Below, in pieces: positions 1 through 8,545 of a stretch of 64,000 bases of DNA. The stretch comes from an uncultured Corynebacterium sp. (GTDB taxonomy: Bacteria; Actinomycetota; Actinomycetes; Mycobacteriales; Mycobacteriaceae): assembly GCF_943914615.1 (NCBI RefSeq), contig NZ_CALUCS010000011.1:10492-74491 (forward strand), read 5' to 3'. Every line of letters starts with the position of its first letter. Within the stretch, counting starts at the first letter, position 1. The notes beneath the pieces were generated by a model that was not told the DNA's origin, did no database searches, and worked only from the letters and a program-made list of their open reading frames with translations. The translations under genes were made by a program, and so were the position numbers.

Positions 1-789
1 CTACTGGTTCACTACGCCAAAAAGGACCCGAAGAAAATGAGCTTGCAGGAGATTTACGTCGGCGGTTCGCAGGTCTCCCCCGCCCTGATCGACGCCTGGG
101 AGGAACGCTTCGGCGTGGACATCATCCACTCCTGGGGCATGACGGAGACCGGTCCGGTGGGCACCGTCGCCCACCCGCCCGCGGGCGTGGCCGGCGCTGC
201 CCGTGCCAAGTACCGCGAAAGCCAAGGACGCTTCCACGCAGGTTTGCGCTACCGCATCGTCGATGACAACGATAATGTGCTGGAGGCTAACGACCGCAAC
301 GAAGGCGAACTGCAGGTACGCGGCAACACAGTGACGGGCTCGTACTACAAGGACGACAGCCCACGCTTTACCGACGACGGCTGGCTGCGCACCGGCGACA
401 TCGCCACAGTGAACAAAGACGGCTACCTGACGATTCACGACCGCAAGGCGGACATCATCCGTTCGGGCGGCGAATGGATCTACTCCGCGGCGCTGGAAAA
501 CTACCTACTGGAGCCCACAGCCGTGATCGAGGCTGCAGTGATCGGTATTCCATCAGAGAAATGGGGGCAGCGCCCACTCGCCGTAGTAGTGCTGGCCGAA
601 GGAACCCCCTGGACTGTGGAAACCGCACAAGAGCTGGCCAAGGATCTACGCCAACGCGTGCCAGGCTGGATGGTGCCGGAGAACTGGACCTTCGTGGATC
701 ACATCGACAAAACCAGTGTGGATAAGTTCGACAAGAAAGACCTACGCCAGCACTTCCGCGAAGGGAAGTTCGAGATCGTCACGATCTAA
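1..789 (+). CDS. Acyl-CoA ligase / AMP-binding enzyme, C-terminal part
   Basis: The frame is open from the first base, so this is the 3' part (about 262 residues) of an ANL-superfamily acyl-CoA synthetase, which is normally 540-580 residues. Such enzymes adenylate a fatty acid with ATP and transfer it to CoA. Visible are the motif SWGMTETGP (A5 region), GWLRTGDIA near base 379, the hinge DRKADIIRSGGEWI, and near the end KTSVDKFDKKDLR, which carries the lysine needed for adenylation. The substrate cannot be read from this part; a medium- or long-chain FadD-type activity is an inference from family resemblance. Confidence 0.88.
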   Translation, partial: LLVHYAKKDPKKMSLQEIYVGGSQVSPALIDAWEERFGVDIIHSWGMTETGPVGTVAHPPAGVAGAARAKYRESQGRFHAGLRYRIVDDNDNVLEANDRNEGELQVRGNTVTGSYYKDDSPRFTDDGWLRTGDIATVNKDGYLTIHDRKADIIRSGGEWIYSAALENYLLEPTAVIEAAVIGIPSEKWGQRPLAVVVLAEGTPWTVETAQELAKDLRQRVPGWMVPENWTFVDHIDKTSVDKFDKKDLRQHFREGKFEIVTI

Positions 790-936
790 AGGAACATCCG
801 AATGCCTGCTGGGGCGGGCTGGGCGGGCCTGGACCGGGCAAGGGCAACGCCCCAGGGCGCGTCGGGGTAAATTCACCAGGTTTTAACAGAACCCATTCCA
901 ACAATTGCGGGAAAAAGTAGAGTAGCGTTTTCCTGC

Positions 937-1635
937 ATGACCGATGTAACTGTGCTGGCCCTCGGGCCGCAGTGGTTCGACCCGATATATTTGCTTTCAG
1001 GTTCCGGACCTTTCGGCGCGGCGATCCTGCCCGCCATTTTTGCGATTATCTTTATCGAATCCGGGCTGTTCTTTCCTTTCCTGCCCGGTGATTCCTTGCT
1101 CTTCACAGCGGGCCTTCTGGCCAGCCAGCCCGATGGCTTCGCACCGCTGTGGCAGGTGCTGCTGATTACCCCGATCGCGGCGATCCTGGGTGACCAGGTG
1201 GGCTATTGGATTGGCCATCGCTTCCACCCCGCGCTTCGCAACCGTAAGGATGGGAGGTTCTTTAAGCAAGAGCACCTGCACCGCTCCGAAGCGTTCTTTG
1301 AAAAGTACGGTTCGATCACGATCATCCTGTGCCGCTTCGTGCCTTTCGTGCGCACCTATGCCCCCTTGGTGGCCGGAATGTCGGGCATGCGCTACCGCAC
1401 GTTCATTATCTTTAACATCATCGGCGGTGTCCTGTGGGCCAGCGGCATTGTCTACCTGGGGTCGCTATTCGGCGGGGTGGAGTTTGTGCGGAACAACATC
1501 GACGCCATTTTCCTCGGACTTGTCGCCTTCTCGATTGTCCCGATGCTATTCGGGGTAATACAGAAAAGCCGGAGCGAGAGGAAGCAATCTCCCGCCCCAG
1601 CTACTGCCCAGGATTCTCTAGAACCCCAGGAATAG
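937..1635 (+). CDS. DedA-family integral membrane protein
   Basis: The product is 232 residues with four to five hydrophobic segments and the DedA/SNARE-associated core: an ESGLFFPFLPGDSLLF stretch near residues 41-56, GDQVGYWIGHRF near 85-96, and a CRFVPFVRTYAPLVAGMSGM stretch near 129-148. Members act in the cytoplasmic membrane as undecaprenyl-phosphate or phospholipid flippases or transporters; the exact substrate here is unknown. The charged C-terminal tail is hydrophilic. The gene is convergent with thrB, only 23 bp away. No strong Shine-Dalgarno precedes the ATG; a TAGAGT hexamer lies 13 nt upstream. Confidence 0.88.
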   Translation: MTDVTVLALGPQWFDPIYLLSGSGPFGAAILPAIFAIIFIESGLFFPFLPGDSLLFTAGLLASQPDGFAPLWQVLLITPIAAILGDQVGYWIGHRFHPALRNRKDGRFFKQEHLHRSEAFFEKYGSITIILCRFVPFVRTYAPLVAGMSGMRYRTFIIFNIIGGVLWASGIVYLGSLFGGVEFVRNNIDAIFLGLVAFSIVPMLFGVIQKSRSERKQSPAPATAQDSLEPQE

Positions 1636-1658
1636 TTTCCCAGGATTGGTTACTGGCC

Positions 1659-2585
1659 TTACCCGGTGACATCCACCTCGACCGGACCGGCGATGTCCAG
1701 CTCCAGGACCTTCATCCCGCGGCCGCGAGCCTCTTCCACCAGTGCATTGTCCACCGGCTCGGTGCTGAGCACCAGGATCGTCGGGCCCGCGCCCGAAAGG
1801 AACGCCGGGTAGCCCAGGTTGCGCAGACGGTTTACCCACTCGGCGGTCACCGGCAGCACCTCGGCTCGGTAGGTCTGGTGCATGCGGTCACGAGTGCCCT
1901 CCCACAGCAGCTCCGGATCGTCGCGCAGCGCGACGGTCATTACTGCCGTGCGGGAGACGTTAAAGCGGGCATCCACGTGGCTAATGTCGGACGGCAGCAC
2001 GCGGCGGATCGCCTCCGTCGAGGCGTGGAAATCTGGGATAAACGCGGTGGCCTTAATGTCCGGGTGCACGTCGATGCGACGGGCGTGATAGGCCGGTGCG
2101 GACACTCCGTCGATGGGGGTGTTCGTCCACGAGACCACGCCCGCGCCCAGCACGGATGCGCCCGCGTTATCGGGGTGCCCCTCAAAGGTGGAGGCGATCT
2201 GCACCTGCGCCTGCTTGTCCAGGGTGAACCCTGCCAGGCCATTGCCCGCTGCCACGCCTGCCGTCGCCGCTGCCGCCGAAGACCCCAGGCCACGGGACTG
2301 CGGAATGGAGTTAGTACAGCTCACACGCAGCCCGGGAACAGTCACGTCGGCTTCCTTCAGCGTTGCGCGCAGAGCCCGCACCACCAAGTGGCGCTCGTCC
2401 AGCGGAACCTCGCCCTCGCCTTCACCGGTGACCTCAACCTCCAAGCCGGACTCGATGACCTCGGCCGTCACATAGTCGTACAGGCCCAGCGCCAAGCCGA
2501 GGGTATCGAAGCCAGGTCCCAGGTTCGCGGTCGAAGCGGGAACCTTGACGGTGGCCTTGCGGCCAACGGGGATCTCGACGCCCAT
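1659..2585 (-). CDS. thrB: Homoserine kinase
   Basis: This GHMP kinase (308 residues) phosphorylates L-homoserine to O-phosphohomoserine, the substrate of the upstream threonine synthase. Seen are the N-terminal PASTANLGPGFDTLGLAL segment and the ATP-binding motif SRGLGSSAAAAT near residues 93-104. The frame is open further upstream into thrC, but the start at MGVEIPVG is chosen because its ATG overlaps the thrC stop by one base (TAATG), an arrangement typical of translational coupling, and because the protein then has family length. Third gene of hom-thrC-thrB. Confidence 0.95.
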   Translation of the reverse strand: MGVEIPVGRKATVKVPASTANLGPGFDTLGLALGLYDYVTAEVIESGLEVEVTGEGEGEVPLDERHLVVRALRATLKEADVTVPGLRVSCTNSIPQSRGLGSSAAAATAGVAAGNGLAGFTLDKQAQVQIASTFEGHPDNAGASVLGAGVVSWTNTPIDGVSAPAYHARRIDVHPDIKATAFIPDFHASTEAIRRVLPSDISHVDARFNVSRTAVMTVALRDDPELLWEGTRDRMHQTYRAEVLPVTAEWVNRLRNLGYPAFLSGAGPTILVLSTEPVDNALVEEARGRGMKVLELDIAGPVEVDVTG

Positions 2586-3658
2586 TACTTCAGCCCCAGC
2601 TTGTCTGCAACGGCGTGCGGATCCACGTCGGTGACGGTGGGGTCCGGCATCTGAGACAGGGCGGTCGTCGGATCCTTCAGGCCATGGCCGGTGACGGTAC
2701 ACACAATGCGTTGCCCAGCGGTCAGCTCACCGTTGGCGTGAGCATCCAGGAGGCCTGCAACGGAAGACGCAGAGGCCGGCTCCACGAAGATGCCCTCGCG
2801 GCCAGCGATGGTGCGGTAGGCCTCCAGGATCTGCTCGTCGGTCTGTGCACGGAAGTCGCCGCCAGACTCTTCCTTGGCGGCAACGGCCTGCTGCCAAGAG
2901 GCCGGGTTGCCGATCCGGATCGCGGTAGCGATCGTCTCCGGCTCCAGCACGGGCTCACCCTTGACCAGCGGGGCAGCTCCGGCGGCCTGCACGCCCTTCA
3001 TCACTGGGCGCTGGGTGGAAACGCCGTCCTCCGCGTACTCGGAGTAGCCCTTCCAGTACGCCGTGATGTTGCCCGCGTTGCCGACTGGCAGGAAGTGAAC
3101 ATCGGGGGCGTCACCAAGACAATCCACAATCTCGAACGCGGCGGTCTTCTGTCCCTCGATGCGCATCGGGTTCACGGAGTTGACCAGGGCGATCTCCGGG
3201 AACTCGGTGGTGGTCTTGCGCACCAGTTCGAGGCAGTCGTCGAAGTTGCCGCGAACCTGGATGATCTGCGCGCCGTGCATCACAGCCTGCGCGAGCTTGC
3301 CCTGGGCGATCTTGCCCTCTGGGATCAGTACGGCGGACTTCAGGCCAGCCCGGGCCGCGTACGCCGCAGCGGAGGCCGAGGTGTTGCCGGTCGAGGCGCA
3401 CATCAGGACCTTCTGGCCCTTGTGATAGGCGTCGGTAACGGCAACGGTCATACCGCGGTCCTTGAAGGAACCGGTGGGGTTAGCGCCCTCGATCTTGAGG
3501 TAGACATCGCAGCCGGTGAGCTCCGACAGGTAGTTCGCGCGCAGCAGCGGGGTGCCACCCTCGTTAAGGGTCACCGGCTCCCAGTCCTTCGCGAACGGCA
3601 TCCGATCGCGGTACATGTTGATCAGGCCGGTCCAGTGGTTCAGAACCTTGTTCGTCAT
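2585..3658 (-). CDS. thrC: Threonine synthase (short, actinobacterial type)
   Basis: The 357-residue PLP enzyme converts O-phosphohomoserine to threonine. The PLP lysine is in GSFKDRGM (about K66), and the phosphate-binding loop is in PVGNAGNITAYW. The length and sequence type are those of the mycobacterial/plant-like ThrC of about 360 residues, not the long form of about 480 residues that I recall for C. glutamicum. It lies 56 bp downstream of hom and shares a TAATG junction with thrB, so the three genes probably form one operon. The ATG is preceded by a GGGAAG-type ribosome site. Confidence 0.95.
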   Translation of the reverse strand: MTNKVLNHWTGLINMYRDRMPFAKDWEPVTLNEGGTPLLRANYLSELTGCDVYLKIEGANPTGSFKDRGMTVAVTDAYHKGQKVLMCASTGNTSASAAAYAARAGLKSAVLIPEGKIAQGKLAQAVMHGAQIIQVRGNFDDCLELVRKTTTEFPEIALVNSVNPMRIEGQKTAAFEIVDCLGDAPDVHFLPVGNAGNITAYWKGYSEYAEDGVSTQRPVMKGVQAAGAAPLVKGEPVLEPETIATAIRIGNPASWQQAVAAKEESGGDFRAQTDEQILEAYRTIAGREGIFVEPASASSVAGLLDAHANGELTAGQRIVCTVTGHGLKDPTTALSQMPDPTVTDVDPHAVADKLGLK

Positions 3659-3714
3659 AGCTTCCCTGTCGTTTCTTCCCAGTTGTCGGTCTTGGCTTAA
3701 AGCGCTCTTAGAGT

Positions 3715-5040
3715 TTAGCCTTCCATGCGGATGACGGAGTCAATTGCCTTGACTGCGTCGAGCTCCTTCAGCTTCGCGACAGTCTCTTCCAGGTTCTTTT
3801 CCTTCGCGCTGTGGGTGATGACGACCAGACGCGCGCCGTCGTTCAACCCTTCTTGTCGCACGGTCTTCAGCGACACTCCCTGCTCAGAGAACACGGAGGC
3901 CACCTCGGCCAGTACGCCCAGGCGATCATCCACGTGCATGTCCACGTGGTAGCGGGTACGAACATCACCAAAGTTGGCAATCGGCAGGGAGGCATAGGTG
4001 GACTCCCCTGGGCCACGGCCGCCGAGCACGATGTTGCGAGCCACGGCCACGACGTCACCCAGGACGGCGGAGGCGGTCGGGCCGCCACCGGCGCCGTTGC
4101 CGTAGAACATCAGGCGACCGGCGGACTCCGCCTCGACGAAGACTGCATTGTAGGACTCGGACACGCTGGACAGCGGGTGGCTGCTGGGGATCAGCGCCGG
4201 ATATACGCTTGCGGACACGGATTCCTTACCTTCCTCATCTACCAGGCGCTCACAGATCGCAAGCAGCTTAATGGTGGAGTTTGCGGCCTTGGCCGCTTCG
4301 ATGTCGGCGACGGTGATGTCGCGAATGCCTTCGGTGTGCACGTCTTCGCCGGATACGCGGGTGTGGAAAGCCAGGGAGGCCAGAATGGCGGCCTTGCTGG
4401 CAGCGTCAAAGCCGTCGACGTCGGCGGACGGGTCGGCCTCCGCGTAACCCAGTTCGGTGGCTTCTGCCAGCATCTCGTCGTAGCTGGCACCCCGGGTGTA
4501 CATCGCATCGAGGATGAAGTTGGTCGTGCCGTTGACGATGCCCATCACTTGGTTGACCTTGTCGCCGGCCAGGGAGCGACGCAATGGACCCACCACCGGG
4601 ATGGCGGCGGCAACAGCAGCCTCGAAGAACAGGTCCACTCCGGACTCGTCGGCAGCGGCGGACAGCTCGTCAGCGTGAGCCGCGATGAGTGCCTTGTTGG
4701 CGGTGACCACGGACTTGCCAGCGCGCAGTGCGGCCAGCACTACCTCGCGTGGGTACTCAATGCCACCGATGACCTCGATGACCAGGTCGATGTCGTCACG
4801 GGAAACCAGGGACAATGCATCGTCGGTCAGCTTTTCCTGGTCTACCCCCGGGCGGGGCTTGGACAGGTCGCTGACGGCAATGCCCCGGACCTCCAGAGGG
4901 CCACCGATGCGAGCTGAAAACTCATCGTTGCGCTCCTCCAGCAGCCGCAGCACTTCTGCGCCAACGGTACCCATGCCCAGCAGAGCCACACCCACGGTCT
5001 GGCCGATTCCCTTGCCTGCCTTAAACTTCTGCTCGGTCAT
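3715..5040 (-). CDS. hom: Homoserine dehydrogenase
   Basis: This 441-residue enzyme reduces aspartate semialdehyde to homoserine, at the branch point of threonine and methionine synthesis. The N-terminal Rossmann motif is GMGTVGAEVL, the catalytic domain carries NGTTNFILDAM, and the last 90 residues form an ACT domain (HVDDRLGVLAEVASVFSEQG), expected to mediate threonine feedback. The ATG at 5040 is chosen over one 33 bases upstream because AAGGAG lies just before it. The upstream gap holds an McbR-like box and a TAGGTT-N8-AACCTA dyad. Confidence 0.95.
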   Translation of the reverse strand: MTEQKFKAGKGIGQTVGVALLGMGTVGAEVLRLLEERNDEFSARIGGPLEVRGIAVSDLSKPRPGVDQEKLTDDALSLVSRDDIDLVIEVIGGIEYPREVVLAALRAGKSVVTANKALIAAHADELSAAADESGVDLFFEAAVAAAIPVVGPLRRSLAGDKVNQVMGIVNGTTNFILDAMYTRGASYDEMLAEATELGYAEADPSADVDGFDAASKAAILASLAFHTRVSGEDVHTEGIRDITVADIEAAKAANSTIKLLAICERLVDEEGKESVSASVYPALIPSSHPLSSVSESYNAVFVEAESAGRLMFYGNGAGGGPTASAVLGDVVAVARNIVLGGRGPGESTYASLPIANFGDVRTRYHVDMHVDDRLGVLAEVASVFSEQGVSLKTVRQEGLNDGARLVVITHSAKEKNLEETVAKLKELDAVKAIDSVIRMEG

Positions 5041-5099
5041 GTCGCTCCTTGTCTCTCCTTTGTGAGGTCTCAATGAGAGGAAAGTTGGTAATTTTTTCT

Positions 5100-5119
5100 T
5101 AGGTTATCGCACCAACCTA
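5100..5119. promoter_or_regulatory. Inverted repeat in hom leader/promoter
   Basis: TAGGTT (5100-5105) and AACCTA (5114-5119) are perfect 6-bp arms separated by 8 bases, 60 bp before the hom start. The arms resemble those of iron-regulator DtxR boxes, but the spacer is 8 rather than 5, so a DtxR assignment is not supported. It could be an operator or lie within the leader transcript. Confidence 0.35.
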
Positions 5120-5128
5120 CCTTGCGAC

Positions 5129-5144
5129 TAGACAAAGCTGTCCA
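5129..5144. promoter_or_regulatory. McbR-like operator upstream of hom
   Basis: The sequence TAGAC-AAAGCT-GTCCA matches the consensus TAGAC-N6-GTCTA of the C. glutamicum methionine/cysteine repressor McbR at 9 of 10 fixed positions. It sits 89-104 bp before the hom start, where the McbR regulon is known to include hom. The match and position are seen; binding is inferred. Confidence 0.5.
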
Positions 5145-5175
5145 TTACCCCTGCTTTGCCCCGTATCCAGGGAGG

Positions 5176-6588
5176 TTACTCCTCCAAAGCCAGCACGTCG
5201 GCGATGGTTTCACGGCGAATCATCAACCGTGCCTCACCGTCGGCCACCCGCACCACTGGGGGTCGAGTCATCATGTTGTAACGAGAAGCCATTGCGTAGC
5301 AATAAGCACCCGTAGCACCGATCATCAACAGGTCTCCAGGGCGGACGTCCTCCGGCACCAGCGCGTCATTGACCAGCACATCGCCCGACTCGCAATGGGA
5401 GCCCACAATGCGGGTCGGCAGCAACTCGCCGCCGACCTCGCGGTTGGCCACGCGGCAATCGTATTCCGCCTGGTAGAGGGCCGGGCGGATGTTGTCGCTC
5501 ATACCGCCGTCGACAGAGATGTAGCGGCGGGTGATGCCCTCGGCCACCTCGACATCCTTTACTGTTCCCACCCGGTAGAGCGTGATCATCGACGGTCCGG
5601 CAATTGCCCGGCCTGGCTCGACGTTTAGCTTTGGCTCGGGAACGCCGGCCGCCTCTGCTGCTTTGCGCACCTTGCTCTTGAGTTCGGACGCCACCTCTTC
5701 CACGTCCAGAGCTTCCTGATCCGGCATGTAAGCGATACCGTAGCCACCACCGAGGTCGAGCGTATCCAGAGACGTGGGGGCGTCCGAAAGCGTCGCGGTG
5801 GAATTCAACAGCTGCTTCCACAGGCCCAGCAGACGCTCAGCGGCCAGGGCGAAGCCGGAGGCCTCGAACACCTGGGAGCCGACGTGGCAGTGCAGGCCGC
5901 GCAGGCGCACACCGTCAGCGGCGTGGCAAGCCATGGCCGCATGATGAGCCGCGCCAGAAGCCAGGGAGAATCCGAACTTTTGGTCCTCGTGGCTGGTAGC
6001 GATGAACTCGTGGGTATCGACGTGCACGCCAGGGGTCACACGCACCAGCACATCCTGAGACATCCCCAGCTCGCGGGCCACGGAAGACAGCGACTCGATC
6101 TCCTGCAACGAATCCACGACGATCAGCTCCGCGCCCTCGGAAACCGCCAAGCGTAGGAACTCCGGGGACTTGTTGTTGCCGTGCACGGTAATGCGCTCGG
6201 CGGGGAATCCCGCGGCCAGGGCGACCTGCAGTTCGCCGAGGGAGGCAACGTCCAGGGACAGTCCTTCTTCCATCACCCAGCGGGCGACCGTCTTCGACAG
6301 GAAAGCCTTAGAGGCGTAGTGCACGTAGTGTCCCCCACCGAAAGCCTTCGCCAGTCGGCGGCAGCGGGTACGGAAGTCTTCCTCGTCCATTACGAACGCG
6401 GGTGTCCCGAACGTCTCGGCGATCTCGGTGATCGGTACGCCACTGATGGTGACCTCACCCCGGTTCTCCCCTGCTGTCTCGCGGCGAAGGGTCTGCGGGT
6501 AGACGTGCGCGGGAATCGCGTTGAACTCCGCAGTATTGGCCGTACGGCGGCGCAACGGTGTGGAGTTCAGGTGAGTCTCCGGATCCAA
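5176..6588 (-). CDS. lysA: Diaminopimelate decarboxylase
   Basis: LysA (470 residues) decarboxylates meso-diaminopimelate to lysine with PLP. The alanine-racemase-like barrel begins near residue 60; VHYASKAF carries the PLP lysine, LDLGGGYGIAY and EPGRAIAGPS bind the cofactor phosphate, and HCESGDVL supplies the second active-site cysteine. The start is a TTG at 6588, supported by AGGAG six bases upstream. It follows argS by 68 bp, matching the argS-lysA operon known in C. glutamicum, and precedes hom by 135 bp. Confidence 0.95.
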   Translation of the reverse strand: MDPETHLNSTPLRRRTANTAEFNAIPAHVYPQTLRRETAGENRGEVTISGVPITEIAETFGTPAFVMDEEDFRTRCRRLAKAFGGGHYVHYASKAFLSKTVARWVMEEGLSLDVASLGELQVALAAGFPAERITVHGNNKSPEFLRLAVSEGAELIVVDSLQEIESLSSVARELGMSQDVLVRVTPGVHVDTHEFIATSHEDQKFGFSLASGAAHHAAMACHAADGVRLRGLHCHVGSQVFEASGFALAAERLLGLWKQLLNSTATLSDAPTSLDTLDLGGGYGIAYMPDQEALDVEEVASELKSKVRKAAEAAGVPEPKLNVEPGRAIAGPSMITLYRVGTVKDVEVAEGITRRYISVDGGMSDNIRPALYQAEYDCRVANREVGGELLPTRIVGSHCESGDVLVNDALVPEDVRPGDLLMIGATGAYCYAMASRYNMMTRPPVVRVADGEARLMIRRETIADVLALEE

Positions 6589-6656
6589 GGGAATCTCCTA
6601 GGTGAGTGATCTATGGGCAGGGACGGGACATGTCGGCGTCACAAAGAAGACAACAA

Positions 6657-8327
6657 CTACATGCGCTCCGGGGCGGACACACCCAACAACTCGAGTGCAT
6701 TGGCCAGGGTTTGGCGGGAAGCCGCAGCCAGAGACAGACGGGCGGCGAACAGGGCCTGATTCTCGGCCACAGTCTGTTCGTCGTCGCTCGGCTTTGGCAG
6801 GATCTGGCAGGCGTCGTAGAAACGGTGGAAGGTGCCGGCTAGGGACTCGGCGTAGCGGGCCACACGGTGGGGTTCACGCAGCTCGGCAGCGGTCTTCACC
6901 ACGGCTGGGAACTCCCCAAGAGTGCGGATCAGGTCGCCTTCGCGGTCGTGAGTCAGCAGGGAAAGGTCAGCGCCCTCACGAGTGACGCCGAGATCCTCGG
7001 CCTTGCGCGCCAGAGAGCACAAGCGGGCATGCGCGTACTGGACGTAGAACACCGGGTTGTCGTTGGACTTCGAAGCCCACAGGTCCATGTCGATATCCAG
7101 GGAGGAGTCCACAGAGCTGCGGATCATCGCGTAACGGGCAGCGTCCACACCGATGGCTTCCACCAGGTCGTCCAGGGTAATGACGGTACCGGCGCGCTTC
7201 GACATACGCACGGCCTTGCCATCCTTGACCAGGTTCACCAGCTGACCGATGAGCACCTCCACCTGCTGCGGGTCGTAACCCATGGCGGCAGCCGCCGCAC
7301 GCAGGCGAGCGATGTAGCCGTGGTGGTCGGCGCCCAGCATGTAGATGCACAGGTTGTGGCCACGGTCGAACTTGTCGGCCACGTAGGCGATATCGCCGGC
7401 GATGTACGCCGCGTTGCCGTCGGACTTGATGACCACACGATCCTTGTCGTCACCGAAGTTGGTGGAACGCAGCCACCAGGCACCATCGGCCTCGTAGAGG
7501 TTGCCGTTGTCCTTGATCTTCTGGATCGCAGCCTCCACCGCACCCGACTCGAACAGGGAGTTCTCGTGGAAGTACACATCGAACTCCGTGCCAAACTCCG
7601 CAAGGGTGCGCTTGATGTGGGCGAACATAAGCTCCACGCCCTGGGAGCGGAACAGCTCCTGTGCCTCTTCCGCACCGAGCTGCTGCCAATCCGAGTTAGC
7701 CTCCACAATCTGGGAGGCGATGTCCTGGATGTAGTCGCCACCATAGCCGTCCTCCGGCGTGGGTTCGCCCTTCGCGGCGGCAACCAATGAGCGGGCGAAG
7801 CGATCGATCTGCGCGCCGTGGTCGTTGAAGTAGTACTCGCGGGTGACCTTCGCACCGCGGGCGGTAAGCACGCGCCCCAGGGAATCGCCGACGGCCGCCC
7901 AGCGGGTACCACCCAAGTGGATAGGACCAGTTGGGTTGGCAGAGACGAACTCCAGGTTGATGGCAGAACCCGCGAGCTCGTCGCCGTGGCCAAAGTCTGC
8001 GCCGGCAGCGAGAATCTCTTCCACGATCTTTCCCTGCGCGGCGGCGGCCAGGCGGATGTTAATGAAGCCCGGGCCGGCGACGGTGGCCTCATCGAGGCCC
8101 TCGTGTGCGCCGAGGGATTCCGCCAGCCAGGTGCCGAACTCGCGCGGGTTCGTACCAGCCTTCTTGGCCACCTGCATGGCGATGTTCGTTGCGTAGTCGC
8201 CGTGCTCAGGGTTGCGCGGGCGCTCCACCGTGGCGCTCTCCGGCACCACGGAGGAATCCAGACCGTGGGCGTCCAGGGTCGTGCGGGCAGTTTCGGTAAT
8301 CAGTTCAGACAATTCAGCAGGAGTCAC
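6657..8327 (-). CDS. argS: Arginyl-tRNA synthetase
   Basis: This class I synthetase (556 residues from the chosen start) charges tRNA-Arg. The nucleotide signature is the actinobacterial variant GPIHLGGTRWAAVGD in place of HIGH, and the second signature is VRMSKRAGT. The DALR anticodon-binding domain fills the C-terminus. The frame is open to an ATG at 8363, but no ribosome site precedes it; the GTG at 8327 (VTPAELSELI) is chosen because it fits the family N-terminus and has TAGTGT eight bases upstream, suggesting leaderless transcription. It lies head-to-head with a tRNA-Arg gene and upstream of lysA. Confidence 0.93.
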   Translation of the reverse strand: MTPAELSELITETARTTLDAHGLDSSVVPESATVERPRNPEHGDYATNIAMQVAKKAGTNPREFGTWLAESLGAHEGLDEATVAGPGFINIRLAAAAQGKIVEEILAAGADFGHGDELAGSAINLEFVSANPTGPIHLGGTRWAAVGDSLGRVLTARGAKVTREYYFNDHGAQIDRFARSLVAAAKGEPTPEDGYGGDYIQDIASQIVEANSDWQQLGAEEAQELFRSQGVELMFAHIKRTLAEFGTEFDVYFHENSLFESGAVEAAIQKIKDNGNLYEADGAWWLRSTNFGDDKDRVVIKSDGNAAYIAGDIAYVADKFDRGHNLCIYMLGADHHGYIARLRAAAAAMGYDPQQVEVLIGQLVNLVKDGKAVRMSKRAGTVITLDDLVEAIGVDAARYAMIRSSVDSSLDIDMDLWASKSNDNPVFYVQYAHARLCSLARKAEDLGVTREGADLSLLTHDREGDLIRTLGEFPAVVKTAAELREPHRVARYAESLAGTFHRFYDACQILPKPSDDEQTVAENQALFAARLSLAAASRQTLANALELLGVSAPERM

Positions 8328-8379
8328 AGCATTAAACACTAGCAGTGAGGGCGGGCGCCCCATGCAGTGGCGGAGGTGA

Positions 8380-8410
8380 TTAAACTACCGCCCCGGTGCA
8401 GTGCTAGACT
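8380..8410 (+). promoter_or_regulatory. Candidate promoter of tRNA-Arg
   Basis: TTAAAC (8380-8385) and an extended -10, TGC-TAGACT (hexamer 8405-8410), are separated by 19 bp and end 44 bp before the mature tRNA. The spacing is slightly long. Confidence 0.4.
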
Positions 8411-8454
8411 TTCAACCCGTATTGGCGTGAACACAAAGCGAACCGCCGATACGC

Positions 8455-8527
8455 GCCTTCGTAGCTCAGGGGATAGAGCACTGGTTTCCGGTACCAGGGG
8501 TCGTGAGTTCGAATCTCGCCGAGGGCA
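8455..8527 (+). tRNA. tRNA-Arg(CCG)
   Basis: A 73-nt cloverleaf can be drawn by hand: acceptor stem GCCTTCG/CGAGGGC with one G-T pair, D arm GCTC/GAGC, anticodon stem CTGGT/ACCAG with loop TTCCGGT, and T arm GTGAG-TTCGAAT-CTCGC. The anticodon CCG reads CGG arginine codons. The 3' CCA is not encoded. It is transcribed away from argS, the enzyme that charges it, with 127 bp between them. Confidence 0.95.
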
Positions 8528-8545
8528 CTCTGTCTTTATTCCGCC

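Noticed and set aside
790..936. Terminator between acyl-CoA ligase and dedA
   Set aside because: G-rich segments can pair weakly but no clear stem with T-run was found.
5100..5119. DtxR box upstream of hom
   Set aside because: Arms TAGGTT/AACCTA match, but the spacer is 8 not 5 and hom has no known iron control.
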